Positions 1-5,465 of a DNA stretch of 5,465 nt are shown here, in pieces. A program made the position numbers and the translations under genes. Within the stretch, counting starts at the first letter, position 1. Each line of letters begins with the position of its first letter. Source of the stretch: Alphaproteobacteria bacterium (lineage in GTDB: Bacteria; Pseudomonadota; Alphaproteobacteria; SHVP01); the NCBI GenBank assembly GCA_026421105.1, contig JAPKDI010000103.1, positions 1 to 5,465 on the forward strand, given 5' to 3'. The notes below the pieces were generated by a model. The model saw only the letters and a program-made list of their open reading frames with translations, made no database searches and was not told where the DNA came from.

Positions 1-794
1 CCCAGCGATTGGCCCTCGGCCACAACAATATCCGCACCCATGGCGCCGGGCGGCGTCACCGCCCCTAACGATACCGTTTCCCCTACAGCCACAACCAACA
101 ACGCGCCCTTCGCATGGCACGCCTCGGCGAGCGGTCGAAGGTCGTGCAGGTGACCAAAAAACGTTGGGTTCTGCACCACGACACACGCCGTGTCTTCGTC
201 AATCAGGGGCACAAGATCTTCAACGCTTAAGGCGTCGGGATCGCAGGCCACAATATTGCCGTCGAGAAACTTGGACTGGGTCTCCACCACGCTGCGGTAT
301 TGAGGATGAAGCCCACCTGACAGCACCGACCGTCGCCGCCGCGTGACCCGGTTAGCCATCAGCACCGCTTCGGCGCAAGCCGTGGCACCGTCGTACATCG
401 AAGCGTTCGCCACTTCCATGCCGGTAAGCATCGCTACCTGGGTCTGGAACTCGAACAGCACCTGCAACGTGCCTTGGCTCACCTCAGGTTGATACGGCGT
501 GTAGGCCGTCAGGAACTCGCTGCGCTGGATCAGATGATCCACAGCCGCCGGCACGTGGTGGCGATAAGCCCCGGCGCCCACGAAGAACGGCACGGTTCCC
601 GCTGCCATGTTCTGGGCCGCCATCTCTGAGAGCGCCCGCTCAACCGCCATCTCTCCCGCGTGAGGCGGCAAATCCACCGGCCCCTCCAGCACCGCCGAAC
701 GGGGCACATCGACAAACAACTCATCGACCGCCTTGACGCCAATGGTTTGCAACATCGTGCGCCGGTCCTCGGCGGTATGCGGGAGGTAACGCAT
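1..794 (-). CDS. gcvPA: Glycine dehydrogenase (decarboxylating) subunit 1, P-protein alpha chain; partial, C-terminus beyond left edge
   Basis: This is the N-terminal half of the split P-protein of the cytoplasmic glycine cleavage system. With GcvPB it decarboxylates glycine and passes the aminomethyl group to lipoylated GcvH. Translation from the ATG at 794 gives [12 protein letters not shown] and stays open for 264 codons to the window edge. Family landmarks are visible: [16 protein letters not shown] (residues 97-112), [11 protein letters not shown] (133-143), [10 protein letters not shown] (205-214) and [12 protein letters not shown] (254-265), the last just at the edge. Full-length family members have roughly 440-450 residues, so about 60% is present. 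The PLP-binding lysine is expected in the separate GcvPB subunit, so its absence here is normal. The ATG shares one base with the gcvH stop (TAATG), and AGGGG lies a few bases upstream, which suggests translational coupling. gcvPB is expected just outside the window. Confidence 0.95.
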   Translation of the reverse strand, partial: MRYLPHTAEDRRTMLQTIGVKAVDELFVDVPRSAVLEGPVDLPPHAGEMAVERALSEMAAQNMAAGTVPFFVGAGAYRHHVPAAVDHLIQRSEFLTAYTPYQPEVSQGTLQVLFEFQTQVAMLTGMEVANASMYDGATACAEAVLMANRVTRRRRSVLSGGLHPQYRSVVETQSKFLDGNIVACDPDALSVEDLVPLIDEDTACVVVQNPTFFGHLHDLRPLAEACHAKGALLVVAVGETVSLGAVTPPGAMGADIVVAEGQSL

Positions 795-1171
795 TAGTCG
801 AGCCCCTGAAGAAACGCTTTGTAGTCGGAGGCACTCATCAATTCTTCGATCTCGTCGGCATCGGCGATTTCCATCCGCCAAAACCAGCCCTGTTCCTCAG
901 CGCTTTCGTTGACGAGCCCCGGCGTCGCCTCAAGGTCGTCATTCACCTCGACAATCTTGCCCGCAATGGGAGCATAAACCTCACTAGCCGCCTTGACTGA
1001 TTCGACAACCGCGGCATCGCCGCCGGCCTCGACATCGGCACCAACATTCGGCAATTCAATAAAGACAACATCGCCGAGTTGCTCTTGGGCATATTCCGAG
1101 ATGCCCACTGTGGCCGTATCACCTTCGACACGGACCCATTCATGATCTTTGGTAAATCTAACTTCGCTCAT
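794..1171 (-). CDS. gcvH: Glycine cleavage system H protein (lipoyl carrier)
   Basis: This 125-residue protein has the usual GcvH length. It carries the lipoyl arm that shuttles the aminomethyl intermediate from the P-protein to GcvT and is then reoxidised by dihydrolipoamide dehydrogenase. Landmarks: KDHEWV near the start (residues 8-13), [19 protein letters not shown] (23-41) and [12 protein letters not shown] (57-68), in which Lys60 is the expected lipoylation site. The C-terminal part contains GWFWRM (95-100) and an SASDY segment (113-117), also typical. The ATG start is preceded by GAGG at suitable distance within the 15-nt gap after gcvT. The stop codon overlaps the gcvPA start by one base. 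Nothing is missing or unusual. Confidence 0.97.
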   Translation of the reverse strand: MSEVRFTKDHEWVRVEGDTATVGISEYAQEQLGDVVFIELPNVGADVEAGGDAAVVESVKAASEVYAPIAGKIVEVNDDLEATPGLVNESAEEQGWFWRMEIADADEIEELMSASDYKAFLQGLD

Positions 1172-1186
1172 TGCTGCCTCGGGTCG

Positions 1187-2284
1187 TTATTTTGCGTAGC
1201 GGTGCGGCGTGAAGGGCATTTTGACAACAGCGGCCGCATGCCGTTTGCCCCGGATATCAAGTTCAATTTCAGTGCCGGCCTTCGCGTGAGCGCGGTCGAC
1301 ATAGCCCATCGCCACTGGTCCGCCGACGCTCGGGCCAAAGCCGCCGCTGGTGATCTCGCCAATGGCCGTACCACTCGCGTCAACTACGGCGGTATGCGCC
1401 CGTGCCGGCGCGCGGCCGGCCGGTTTGATGCCGACCCGACGCCGTGTCGGTCCGTCAGCAAGCTGAGCTTGGATGATCGTATCTCCCGGAAACCCACCGC
1501 TCGCGCGGCGGCGCTTGGAAATCGTCCAGGCCAAACCCGCCTCAACCGGCGTGGTGTCGGGGGTCAAATCGTCGCCATACAGGCAAAGTCCGGCTTCGAG
1601 GCGCAATGAGTCGCGCGCGCCCAGGCCCACCGGCGCGACTTCCGGCTCGCCCAATAGGGTGCGTGCCAACGCTTCAGCGTCGACATTCGCCACCGAGATC
1701 TCAAATCCATCTTCGCCGGTATAGCCGGACCGACTAACCCAGGCCGCGATCCCAGCAATCTCGATTGCGGCAGACTTCATGAAACCCAGGCCGGTAATTC
1801 CCTGCGCATGGCGCGCCAACGCCGCAGCAGCGCACGGCCCTTGCAACGCAAGCAATGCACGATCCTCGTCGTAGACAACCGTTGCTGCGCCCAGGGACGC
1901 GCGCAGGAGTTCGAGATCGTCATCCTTGCAGCCCGCGTTGACTACGATGAACAGATCGTTGTGCCGCCGCGTCACCATCAGGTCGTCGAGCACACCGCCG
2001 CGCTCGTTGGTGAACATCGTGAGGCGCATCTCACCCGGCTTGAGCACCGCTATATCGCCCGGCACAAGCCCTTCGAGACGTGCATCCGCGTCGGCCGCCG
2101 TCAACCTGACTTGCCCCATGTGCGAGACATCGAACAGCCCCGCGCCAGAGCGCGTATGCAGGTGTTCTTTCAAGATTCCGGCGGAGTATTGCACCGGCAT
2201 GGCATAGCCGGCAAACGGCACAAACTTCGCGCCCAACTCGGCGTGCAGTGCATGTAGTGGCGTTTGTTTTGGGTCTTGGCTCAC
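1187..2284 (-). CDS. gcvT: Glycine cleavage system T protein (aminomethyltransferase)
   Basis: GcvT releases ammonia from the aminomethyl-lipoyl arm of GcvH and transfers the methylene group to tetrahydrofolate. From a GTG start at 2284 it is 365 residues, the usual family size. Landmarks: TPLHALH (residues 8-14), FVPFAGYAMPVQY (21-33), the GLFDVSHMGQ segment (49-58), GGVLDDLMV (96-104) containing the catalytic aspartate, SGYTGEDGFEI (186-196), and ARDSLRLEAGLCLYGDDL (223-240) of the folate site. I chose GTG because GGAG sits 5 nt upstream and the resulting MSQDPKQTPLHALH matches the typical family N-terminus. The open frame extends upstream to a TTG at 2311, but those nine residues look non-native. 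No ATG is available in this frame near the start. The gene is first in the operon after the glycine riboswitch, and gcvH follows after 15 nt. Confidence 0.95.
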   Translation of the reverse strand: MSQDPKQTPLHALHAELGAKFVPFAGYAMPVQYSAGILKEHLHTRSGAGLFDVSHMGQVRLTAADADARLEGLVPGDIAVLKPGEMRLTMFTNERGGVLDDLMVTRRHNDLFIVVNAGCKDDDLELLRASLGAATVVYDEDRALLALQGPCAAAALARHAQGITGLGFMKSAAIEIAGIAAWVSRSGYTGEDGFEISVANVDAEALARTLLGEPEVAPVGLGARDSLRLEAGLCLYGDDLTPDTTPVEAGLAWTISKRRRASGGFPGDTIIQAQLADGPTRRRVGIKPAGRAPARAHTAVVDASGTAIGEITSGGFGPSVGGPVAMGYVDRAHAKAGTEIELDIRGKRHAAAVVKMPFTPHRYAK

Positions 2285-2293
2285 GAACACTCC
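2285..2293 (-). promoter_or_regulatory. Ribosome binding site that sets the gcvT GTG start
   Basis: GGAG at 2290-2293 (minus strand) is followed by 5 nt and then GTG AGC CAA. This is the only start in the gcvT frame with both good Shine-Dalgarno spacing and homolog-like N-terminal residues. A stronger AGGAGG lies further upstream (2331-2336) but serves an ATG in another frame. Confidence 0.55.
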
Positions 2294-2334
2294 GGACAAT
2301 AAGGGACACAAGACCTGACATGGCCTGCTGCCTC

Positions 2335-2434
2335 CTCTGTCTCGGAACCTGAAGAGATTTGACCGGGGTCGCGATCCGGCTTGCCCCTTCGGTGGAACCA
2401 GCGGCTAGTGCTGCCGCGGGCTCGCTTTCCAGAG
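2335..2434 (-). promoter_or_regulatory. Glycine riboswitch, second (gene-proximal) aptamer
   Basis: Read on the minus strand, this is the downstream half of a tandem glycine riboswitch. P1 is closed by CTCTG (2430-2434) pairing with CAGAG (2335-2339). P2 is a GCGGC/GCCGC stem. The conserved CACCGAAGGGGCAAGCC follows, then a P3 stem GCCGG/CCGGT, then TCTCTTCAGGTTCCGAGACAGAG-like closing sequence. Two deviations from the usual core are visible: GGAAAG in place of GGAGAG on the 5' side, and CTCTTCAGG (one extra base) in place of CTCTCAGG on the 3' side. The aptamer ends about 50 nt before the gcvT GTG. The 3' P1 strand runs into AGGAGG, so folding could affect ribosome access. No terminator hairpin with a U tract is evident, which suggests translational control. 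Control by glycine as an ON switch follows from the known class. Confidence 0.9.
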
Positions 2435-2442
2435 TTTCATCA

Positions 2443-2529
2443 CGCTGCGGTCCGGTTGCCTGAGAGTTTCCGAGGCGGTTGCTCCTTCGGCGCCGAATGT
2501 CCTCCTGACACCCGATCTCTCCCGCAGCG
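2443..2529 (-). promoter_or_regulatory. Glycine riboswitch, first (promoter-proximal) aptamer
   Basis: On the minus strand an 8-bp P1 (CGCTGCGG at 2522-2529, CCGCAGCG at 2443-2450) encloses the canonical glycine aptamer. Within it are GGGAGAGATC, a P2 stem GTGTC/GACAT, the signature GGCGCCGAAGGAGCAACC, a short P3 (CCG/CGG) and ACTCTCAGGCAACCGGACCGC. An 8-nt linker, TGATGAAA, separates it from aptamer 2. The linker's TGAT can pair with ATCA in the leader upstream of P1, consistent with the leader-linker kink-turn described for tandem glycine riboswitches; that pairing is my inference. About 35 nt of leader separate it from the predicted transcription start. Confidence 0.95.
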
Positions 2530-2570
2530 ATCATCTGATTCCCGCCACAATTCAACGTGACAGTAAGGGC

Positions 2571-2598
2571 ATGATAGGGAGAGGCTGGGACGAGTCAA
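2571..2598 (-). promoter_or_regulatory. Probable sigma-70-type promoter of the gcv operon
   Basis: On the minus strand TTGACT (2593-2598) and TATCAT (2571-2576) are separated by 16 nt, a close match to the -35/-10 consensus. Transcription would begin near 2564, leaving a leader of about 35 nt before the first aptamer. This is where the promoter of a riboswitch-controlled gcv operon should lie. Called from motif and position only. Confidence 0.6.
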
Positions 2599-2618
2599 CA
2601 AACCCCCGCGGAATCAAC

Positions 2619-2627
2619 TGTGGATAA
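2619..2627 (-). other. Single perfect DnaA-box 9-mer
   Basis: The minus strand reads TTATCCACA, the consensus DnaA box, about 20 nt upstream of the gcv -35 element. There is only one copy, with no AT-rich unwinding region or box cluster nearby, so this is not an origin. It could be a DnaA regulatory or titration site, or a chance match. Confidence 0.3.
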
Positions 2628-2638
2628 ATCGACGCGAC

Positions 2639-2657
2639 AAAAGCGCCGGTTTTGGCG
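2639..2657 (-). terminator. Weak candidate terminator after the lipoprotein gene
   Basis: Immediately after the lipoprotein stop codon the minus strand has CGCC-AAAACC-GGCG followed by CTTTTG. The stem has only four GC pairs and the T run only four bases, so this would be a poor intrinsic terminator. It lies in the right place to separate the CDGSH-lipoprotein transcript from the gcv promoter. Confidence 0.3.
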
Positions 2658-2661
2658 GGGC

Positions 2662-3222
2662 CTAGCGTCCTGGCAGGCGCGGCAGGCCGGTCCGACGCTG
2701 GCGTTCTTGGCGGTTGAATTCTAGTTGCTCGGGGGTCAGCTCAAACCCGACCAGGATCTCGTAGTCGATACCGCGCAAATCGGCGCGGATCGGAAGGATC
2801 TGCTCGATTTCTTCGATCGCAGCGGCCTGGCGCTGACCGGCCTGAAACGTAAAGGTCGAATCGAAGCGCTCGCGCGCGAGGATCTTCTGGTCCTTGTCCA
2901 CGACCGCGACGAAATACACGAATGTCTTTTCGCTGGCCTTAGCCGCTGGCCCACGTGTCGCCACCAAGCGCGCCACGACCGTGCTGGTCACCGTGTCCCC
3001 GGCCCGGGTGTAGTCGCAGTTGCTCGCTATCCGCTCGATCGACGCGCGATAGGCGACGTCGGTGAGGTCTTGCCCTCGGCCTTGCGCAAACAGCGTGATT
3101 TCGGAAGCGTCGCCTAGGATCAACACGCCTGGGCAGGGTGCCGATGGTGTGCCGGTGCAGGCCGCTGTCAGTCCAGCGATCGCCGCAACCGCGATCAGAC
3201 CCAAGCCACTACGAATCGCCAT
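2662..3222 (-). CDS. Putative lipoprotein of unknown function
   Basis: I do not recognise a named family with known function, although the sequence resembles conserved hypothetical lipoproteins of alphaproteobacteria (from memory, not searched). From the ATG at 3222 it is 186 residues. It has a short N-terminus with Arg4, a hydrophobic stretch (residues 7-20) and a lipobox-like LTAAC with Cys22 as the probable lipidated residue. The mature part begins with a Thr/Pro-rich linker and CPGVLILGDASEITLF (30-45), then RGQDLTDVAYRA (49-60), SNCDY (67-71), a beta-rich central region (79-127) including FVYFVAVVDKDQKIL (101-115), and a charged C-terminus with ELTPEQLEFNRQERQRR (161-177). Cys30 and Cys69 could form a periplasmic disulfide. 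A GTG at 3255 would add 11 residues but overlap the CDGSH gene. The ATG lies 5 nt after that gene's stop and gives a cleaner signal peptide. Probable second gene of a two-gene operon, in the cell envelope. Confidence 0.8.
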   Translation of the reverse strand: MAIRSGLGLIAVAAIAGLTAACTGTPSAPCPGVLILGDASEITLFAQGRGQDLTDVAYRASIERIASNCDYTRAGDTVTSTVVARLVATRGPAAKASEKTFVYFVAVVDKDQKILARERFDSTFTFQAGQRQAAAIEEIEQILPIRADLRGIDYEILVGFELTPEQLEFNRQERQRRTGLPRLPGR

Positions 3223-3227
3223 AGCTC

Positions 3228-3467
3228 TTAGAGGCCTTTGTGGCTGCCGTCGCACATGGGCACACTGCCCGTGCGTTTGCAGCCACAGAAATAGGCCTTC
3301 GCGGTCTTTTCGGCGGTGTGTTTTTCAGGCGTGAACTCGGTGTCTTTGTGGCTGCCGTCGCAAAATGGCTGGCTCTGGCTGCGTCCGCAGCGGCACCAAT
3401 AATAATCCTTACCCGCCTCGACATCGACAGCGTACGGCCCGATTTGGGCGACGACGGCCTCGGACAT
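3228..3467 (-). CDS. Small CDGSH iron-sulfur domain protein with two CDGSH motifs
   Basis: This 79-residue cytoplasmic protein contains two copies of the C-x-C-x2-S/T-x3-P-x-C-D-G-S-H motif, which in mitoNEET-type proteins holds a 2Fe-2S cluster by three Cys and one His. The first has Cys25, Cys27, Cys36 and His40; the second has Cys61, Cys63, Cys72 and His76. All eight ligands are present. Each motif probably binds one cluster, as in bacterial tandem-CDGSH proteins. The physiological role is not established; electron transfer or cluster transfer are the usual proposals. The ATG at 3467 has AGGAG at good spacing upstream. It is first in a probable operon with the lipoprotein gene, 5 nt downstream, and is divergent from ispH, itself a 4Fe-4S enzyme. 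Confidence 0.93.
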   Translation of the reverse strand: MSEAVVAQIGPYAVDVEAGKDYYWCRCGRSQSQPFCDGSHKDTEFTPEKHTAEKTAKAYFCGCKRTGSVPMCDGSHKGL

Positions 3468-3500
3468 TGGTTCTCCTGACAGCGCTAAAAGCGTGGCGGC

Positions 3501-3529
3501 ACTCTATCGAAGGACCCTAGGGGTGACAA
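3501..3529 (-). promoter_or_regulatory. Probable promoter of the CDGSH-lipoprotein unit
   Basis: On the minus strand TTGTCA (3524-3529; five of six consensus bases) and TAGAGT (3501-3506; four of six) are separated by 17 nt. Initiation near 3494 would give a 5' leader of about 27 nt containing the AGGAG site. The spacer contains the 8-bp palindrome CCCTAGGG (3515-3522), which could be an operator but is short. Confidence 0.45.
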
Positions 3530-3536
3530 GCTGACG

Positions 3537-3551
3537 GGCCCCGCGGGGGCC
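3537..3551. repeat. GC-rich inverted repeat in the divergent gap
   Basis: GGCCCC-GCG-GGGGCC forms a perfect 6-bp stem with a 3-nt loop. No T run follows on either strand, so it is not a standard intrinsic terminator. In GC-rich DNA such a stem may be incidental, but it lies between two divergent genes and just upstream of the leftward promoter. Confidence 0.45.
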
Positions 3552-3633
3552 GCCCCTCGCGAGATTGTGGCGCTGCGAATAATGCGCTGCACCCCATCGC
3601 GGCGAGCCCATCACTCGGCTATACCTAGAGCCA

Positions 3634-4578
3634 ATGTCGGCACCGCCCCTTACCGTTCTGATGGCCAGTCCGCGTGGCTTTTGCGCTGGCGTCGACCGCG
3701 CAATCCTGATCGTCGAACGGGCGCTCGAGCGGTTTGGCCGCCCGGTCTACGTGCGCCACCAGATCGTGCACAACGCACGGGTCGTCGCCGACCTCGAACG
3801 CGCCGGCGCGATTTTCGTCACCGAGCTCAACGAGGTGCCGCAAGATGCCCCAGTCGTCTTTTCCGCACATGGCGTTGCGCGCAGCGTCGTAGACGAAGCC
3901 CGCGACCGCAGCATGCTCTTCCTCGATGCCACCTGCCCCTTGGTCCACAAGGTCCACCACGCGGCACAGGGCCACCACGAGGCCGGACGCCACGTAATGT
4001 TGATCGGCCATGCTGGCCACCCCGAGGTGATCGGCACCATGGGCCAGTTGCCTGAAGGCGCTATGACGCTTGTCGAAACCATCGAGGACGTGCGCGCTGT
4101 TGCGGTGCCTACAGACAAGACCCTCGCCTACGCCACACAAACCACGCTCTCGGTCGATGAGACAACCGACATCATCGCAGCACTACAGGCGCGTTTCCCC
4201 ACGATTATCGGCCCGACTCGCGAAGATATTTGCTATGCCACGACGAACCGCCAACAGGCGGTCCGTCGCATGGCGCAGGACTGTGACTATTTCCTCGTGC
4301 TTGGCGCGCCGTCGTCGTCAAATTCCCGTCGACTCGTCGAGACGGCGCAACGCGCCGGCTGCGAAAAGGCAGTGTTAGTCCAAGATGCTGGCGAAATCGA
4401 CTGGTCCAGCTTGCGCGGGATCAGCCGCCTCGGCATCAGCGCCGGCGCGTCCGCGCCCGAAATCTTGGTGACCGAGGTCGTGCATGCTTTGGAAGAACGT
4501 TTCGATATCACCATTCAAGAGGTTTCCGGCGCTTCAGAAAACGTTACGTTCAAATTGCCTCGCATTCTCGAGGCGTGA
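3634..4578 (+). CDS. ispH: 4-hydroxy-3-methylbut-2-enyl diphosphate reductase
   Basis: IspH (LytB) is the final enzyme of the MEP isoprenoid pathway. It reduces HMBPP to isopentenyl and dimethylallyl diphosphate using a 4Fe-4S cluster. The protein is 314 residues, normal for the family. The three cluster cysteines are Cys17 (in [11 protein letters not shown]), Cys101 (in [11 protein letters not shown]) and Cys200 (in [11 protein letters not shown]). Substrate-pocket residues are present: His46 (VHNARVV), His79 (FSAHGV), His129 and Glu131 ([11 protein letters not shown]), the TQTTLS segment (168-173), Ser-Ser-Asn at 228-230 and Ser273 (AGASAPE). The ATG at 3634 places Cys17 at the usual distance from the N-terminus. 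Its ribosome site is weak (TAGAG). thrB follows after 18 nt, so the two are probably cotranscribed. Confidence 0.97.
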   Translation: MSAPPLTVLMASPRGFCAGVDRAILIVERALERFGRPVYVRHQIVHNARVVADLERAGAIFVTELNEVPQDAPVVFSAHGVARSVVDEARDRSMLFLDATCPLVHKVHHAAQGHHEAGRHVMLIGHAGHPEVIGTMGQLPEGAMTLVETIEDVRAVAVPTDKTLAYATQTTLSVDETTDIIAALQARFPTIIGPTREDICYATTNRQQAVRRMAQDCDYFLVLGAPSSSNSRRLVETAQRAGCEKAVLVQDAGEIDWSSLRGISRLGISAGASAPEILVTEVVHALEERFDITIQEVSGASENVTFKLPRILEA

Positions 4579-4596
4579 TCTGATCGCGGACGCACG

Positions 4597-5465
4597 ATGG
4601 CTGTTTATACCGAGATATCCGACGACGAACTCACCGCCTTTGTAGCGGCCTACGACATTGGCCATCCGGTGTCCCTCAAGGGAATCGCTGAGGGTGTTGA
4701 GAACTCCAACTACCTCCTGCAAACCGACCGCGACAATTACATTCTGACGATCTACGAAAAGCGGGTTTCTGCACGCGACTTGCCTTTCTTCCTCGGCCTC
4801 ATGGACCACTTGGCCGGACGGGGCTTCCCCTGCCCCACCCCAATTCACGGCCGGGATGGAGACGCGTTGCGCCAGGTCGCGGGCAAGCCGGCGGCGATCG
4901 TGAGCTTCCTCGAAGGCATTTCGGTACGCCGCCCGACCACCGAGCATTGCGCTCTGCTCGGTACCGCCCTGGCGGCAATGCATTTGACTGGTGCCGATTT
5001 TTCGACACACCGCGCCAACGCCTTGTCAGTGGCGGATTGGCGTCCGCTCCATGATCGCACCAAAGCCGACGCAGACTCTGTTGAACCAGGCCTTGCTGCG
5101 AACATCGCTCGGGAACTCGACGATATCGAGCGAACTTGGCCTCGCGATCTGCCAAGCGGCGTCATTCACGCCGACCTCTTTCCGGACAACGTCTTCTTTC
5201 TCCAGGACCGATTGTCTGGCTTTATCGATTTCTATTTCGCGTGCAACGACTACTACGCCTACGACATTGCGGTCTGCCTCAACGCGTGGTGCTTCGAAAC
5301 CGATGGGTCATTCAACATCACCAAAGCCAAAGCCCTCCTCACGGCCTATCGCAAAAAGCGCCCGATCACCCCCGAGGAATTAGCGGCACTCCCAATACTC
5401 GCCCGTGGCGCCGCCTTGCGCTTCTTGCTGACCCGCCTCTACGACTGGCTCAACCAAGTACCGGG
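4597..5465 (+). CDS. thrB: Homoserine kinase, APH-fold type; partial, C-terminus beyond right edge
   Basis: ThrB phosphorylates homoserine to O-phosphohomoserine in threonine synthesis. This is the type related to aminoglycoside and choline kinases rather than the GHMP-type ThrB of E. coli. Translation from ATG at 4597 (MAVYTEISDDEL) is open for 289 codons to the edge. Landmarks: GIAEGVENSNYLLQT (residues 29-43) and YILTIYEKR (48-56) in the N-lobe, PAAIVSFLEG (98-107), the kinase catalytic motif HADLFPDN (191-198, with His191, Asp193, Asn198), and GFIDFYFACND (208-218) with metal-binding Asp211. The family is about 320 residues, so roughly 30 are missing. Only a weak ribosome site (GGA) precedes it, so translation may depend partly on ispH. 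In many alphaproteobacteria rnhA follows this pair, so it may lie just past the edge; that is expectation, not seen. Confidence 0.93.
   Translation, partial: MAVYTEISDDELTAFVAAYDIGHPVSLKGIAEGVENSNYLLQTDRDNYILTIYEKRVSARDLPFFLGLMDHLAGRGFPCPTPIHGRDGDALRQVAGKPAAIVSFLEGISVRRPTTEHCALLGTALAAMHLTGADFSTHRANALSVADWRPLHDRTKADADSVEPGLAANIARELDDIERTWPRDLPSGVIHADLFPDNVFFLQDRLSGFIDFYFACNDYYAYDIAVCLNAWCFETDGSFNITKAKALLTAYRKKRPITPEELAALPILARGAALRFLLTRLYDWLNQVP

Larger units (their letters stand above)
3468..3633. other. Divergent intergenic region between the CDGSH gene and ispH
   Basis: These 166 nt must contain the control signals for both directions. For the leftward gene a reasonable promoter is listed separately. 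For ispH no convincing -35/-10 pair is seen. AATAAT at 3578-3583 matches five of six -10 bases but lacks a good -35, and TATACC at 3620-3625 lies so close to the ATG that it would give a nearly leaderless mRNA. The region also holds a GC-rich hairpin (3537-3551), the palindrome CTCGCGAG (3556-3563) and a direct repeat GCGCTGC (3570-3576 and 3584-3590). I see no small RNA or ORF with support. Confidence 0.5.

Noticed and set aside
1079..1609. 176-residue plus-strand open frame antisense to gcvH and gcvT
   Set aside because: It covers the opposite strand of two clearly conserved genes, has no family-like motifs and is explained by high GC.
1808..2257. 149-residue plus-strand open frame antisense to gcvT
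   Set aside because: Composition is Arg/His-rich as expected from reverse-strand GC-rich coding DNA. gcvT on the other strand is unambiguous.
2285..2311. Upstream TTG start for gcvT
   Set aside because: The extra nine residues (MCPLLSGVF) are not typical of GcvT N-termini, and GTG at 2284 has GGAG at 5-nt spacing.
2600..2660. Possible replication origin because of the DnaA box
   Set aside because: Only one box, no AT-rich unwinding element and no origin-linked genes are present.
2662..3255. Longer lipoprotein start at GTG 3255
   Set aside because: It would overlap the CDGSH gene by 28 nt and place 11 extra residues before the signal peptide. ATG at 3222 gives a normal lipoprotein leader.
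3567..4055. 162-residue plus-strand open frame overlapping the start of ispH
   Set aside because: Its sequence is a run of Arg/Pro-rich residues from ispH in another frame. IspH motifs fix the real frame.
3625..4140. 171-residue minus-strand open frame opposite ispH
   Set aside because: Shadow of ispH with no recognisable domain or ribosome site of note.
4534..5010. 158-residue minus-strand open frame opposite the ispH end and thrB start
   Set aside because: thrB motifs (ENSNYLL, HADLFPDN) establish plus-strand coding, so the antisense frame is incidental.

Overview
This window looks like ordinary core chromosome of an alphaproteobacterium, possibly Rhodospirillales-like. That placement rests on high-GC coding sequence, an ispH-thrB pair with the APH-fold (type II) homoserine kinase, a split glycine dehydrogenase (gcvPA, with gcvPB presumably next) and a tandem glycine riboswitch. 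No sequence search was possible, so the taxonomic placement is an inference. I see no mobile element, tRNA, rRNA, CRISPR array or clear sign of recent transfer.

Left half (1-2600, minus strand): a glycine cleavage operon read right to left. A promoter (TTGACT-16 nt-TATCAT, 2571-2598) is followed by two glycine-riboswitch aptamers (2443-2529 and 2335-2434), then gcvT (GTG start at 2284), gcvH (15 nt downstream) and gcvPA (overlapping gcvH by one base, TAATG). gcvPA runs off the left edge after about 265 residues. Excess glycine would bind the RNA and raise expression of the T, H and P proteins, which split glycine into CO2, NH3 and a methylene group on tetrahydrofolate.

Middle (2600-3630, minus strand): a two-gene unit with its own putative promoter (TTGTCA-17 nt-TAGAGT, 3501-3529). 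It encodes a 79-residue protein with two CDGSH iron-sulfur motifs and, 5 nt downstream, a lipoprotein of unknown function with a signal peptide and lipobox. A weak hairpin at 2639-2657 may end this transcript. A perfect single DnaA-box 9-mer lies at 2619-2627, between this unit and the gcv promoter.

Right half (3634-5465, plus strand): complete ispH (last step of the non-mevalonate isoprenoid pathway) followed after 18 nt by thrB (homoserine kinase), which is cut by the right edge roughly 30 residues before its expected end. The 166-nt divergent gap between the CDGSH gene and ispH holds a GC-rich hairpin, a small palindrome and a 7-nt direct repeat.

The points most worth a second look are the atypical core of riboswitch aptamer 2, a strong Shine-Dalgarno plus ATG that is out of frame with gcvT just after the riboswitch, and the uncharacterised lipoprotein tied to a CDGSH protein. 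I found no convincing new system.
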